From contig JAOUAE010000095.1 of the NCBI GenBank assembly GCA_029861085.1, positions 1 to 5,323 on the forward strand: 5,323 nt of DNA. The letters run 5' to 3'. Positions 4,976-5,323 of this stretch are shown in pieces. The position numbers and the translations under genes were made by a program. The first letter of the stretch is position 1, and every line of letters starts with the position of its first letter. The stretch is from Candidatus Nitrosopumilus sp. Lineage in GTDB: Archaea > Thermoproteota > Nitrososphaeria > Nitrososphaerales > Nitrosopumilaceae. The notes under the pieces are model-generated. The model did no database searches. It saw only the letters and a list, made by a program, of their open reading frames with translations, and was not told where the DNA came from.

Positions 4976-5323
4976 TTGTCCGGTGAAACTAATTCAAACG
5001 AAATACCAGTCAATGTAATATCTGAAAATGAAACTGAATCTGATCCTTCTTCAACAGAATCTGAATCTTTAGAAAATGACAATGAAGACATATCAAAATT
5101 ATTGGACTTAGAAAAACAAAAATCATCTGAATATGAAAAAAAATTAAAACTTGCATTAGCAGACTTTCAGAATCTTAATCGAAAAAATCAAACTGATATA
5201 CAAAATGGAATTAATACAAAAATCAATGAATTTGCATTAGATTTTTTAAAAATTTATGATGATTTCGTTCGAGCAAAAGAAGTTTTTTCTGAAAGCAAAA
5301 TTAATTCAGAAGGATTAGATTCT
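4976..5323 (+). CDS. grpE: Nucleotide exchange factor GrpE (partial, 3' end beyond window)
   Basis: GrpE is the cytosolic ADP-release factor for the DnaK (Hsp70) chaperone. The 116 visible residues show the expected order. First comes an acidic Ser/Glu/Asn-rich disordered N-terminal tail (about 1-38), then a long amphipathic coiled-coil helix (from about 39). Within the helix, LADFQNLNRKN (61-71) matches the GrpE 'A-(E/D)-F-x-N-x-x-(K/R)-R' signature, and FALDFLKIYDDFVRAKE (86-102) matches the 'L-L-x-V-x-D-(N/D)-x-x-R-A' segment. The four-helix and beta-wing domains would follow beyond the edge. The frame opens after a TAG at 4955-4957 and contains no ATG or GTG before the conserved part; TTG at 4976 is the first standard start and gives MSGETNSNE. 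ATT codons at 4958 or 4964 are less likely alternatives. No Shine-Dalgarno site is visible. The 22-base gap after the dehydrogenase-like gene suggests one transcript. dnaK and dnaJ may follow outside the window. Confidence 0.9.
   Translation, partial: MSGETNSNEIPVNVISENETESDPSSTESESLENDNEDISKLLDLEKQKSSEYEKKLKLALADFQNLNRKNQTDIQNGINTKINEFALDFLKIYDDFVRAKEVFSESKINSEGLDS

Noticed and set aside
1..5323. CRISPR arrays, insertion sequences, toxin-antitoxin or defence genes, riboswitches
   Set aside because: No regularly spaced repeats, transposase motifs, terminal inverted repeats, small paired genes or long structured leaders were seen; the intergenic spaces are all about 70 bases or less.

Overview
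The window looks like a piece of chromosome from an AT-rich archaeon, most likely a marine ammonia-oxidising thaumarchaeote (Nitrososphaerota, Nitrosopumilus-like). The clues are a tRNA-Gln of archaeal type (A1-U72 pair, no encoded CCA), AT-rich DNA, tight packing, short or absent leaders, several GTG/TTG starts, and a grpE next to a Rossmann protein. The genus is my inference; a database search would be needed to confirm it. No stretch longer than about 70 bases lies outside a gene, and I see no mobile element, CRISPR array, rRNA or phage gene.

Layout, left to right. Positions 2-79 (+) hold the last 25 codons of an unidentified gene whose TGA overlaps the GTG start of a DrrA-type ABC ATPase (76-1014). 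That gene in turn overlaps a DrrB-type ABC-2 permease (998-1759), so the three genes look like one translationally coupled operon making an ABC exporter. The permease ends tail-to-tail, with a 12-base overlap, against a minus-strand gene (1748-2497) for a short 249-residue protein of the UDP-glucose/GDP-mannose dehydrogenase (UGDH) superfamily. Upstream of that on the minus strand are tRNA-Gln(UUG) at 2567-2639 and a DUF354 family gene (GT-B glycosyltransferase-like fold, 2710-3738, TTG start). A 63-base divergent intergenic region separates it from a plus-strand gene (3802-4953) for a 383-residue protein. I read that protein as a full-length but catalytically stripped UGDH-like protein. Only 22 bases later comes grpE (4976 to beyond the window end, TTG start), which is cut by the window edge.

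How the genes may work together. The ABC pair is an ordinary two-component exporter of unknown substrate. The DUF354 protein and the short UGDH-like protein share a strand, flank the tRNA, and both suggest sugar-nucleotide or glycan chemistry. The most notable point is that two differently decayed UGDH-superfamily proteins sit within 1.3 kb of each other. The short one keeps the catalytic cysteine and lysine but has no C-terminal UDP-sugar domain. The long one keeps the three-domain layout but lacks the cysteine, lysine and asparagine of the active site, and it sits beside the chaperone co-factor gene grpE.
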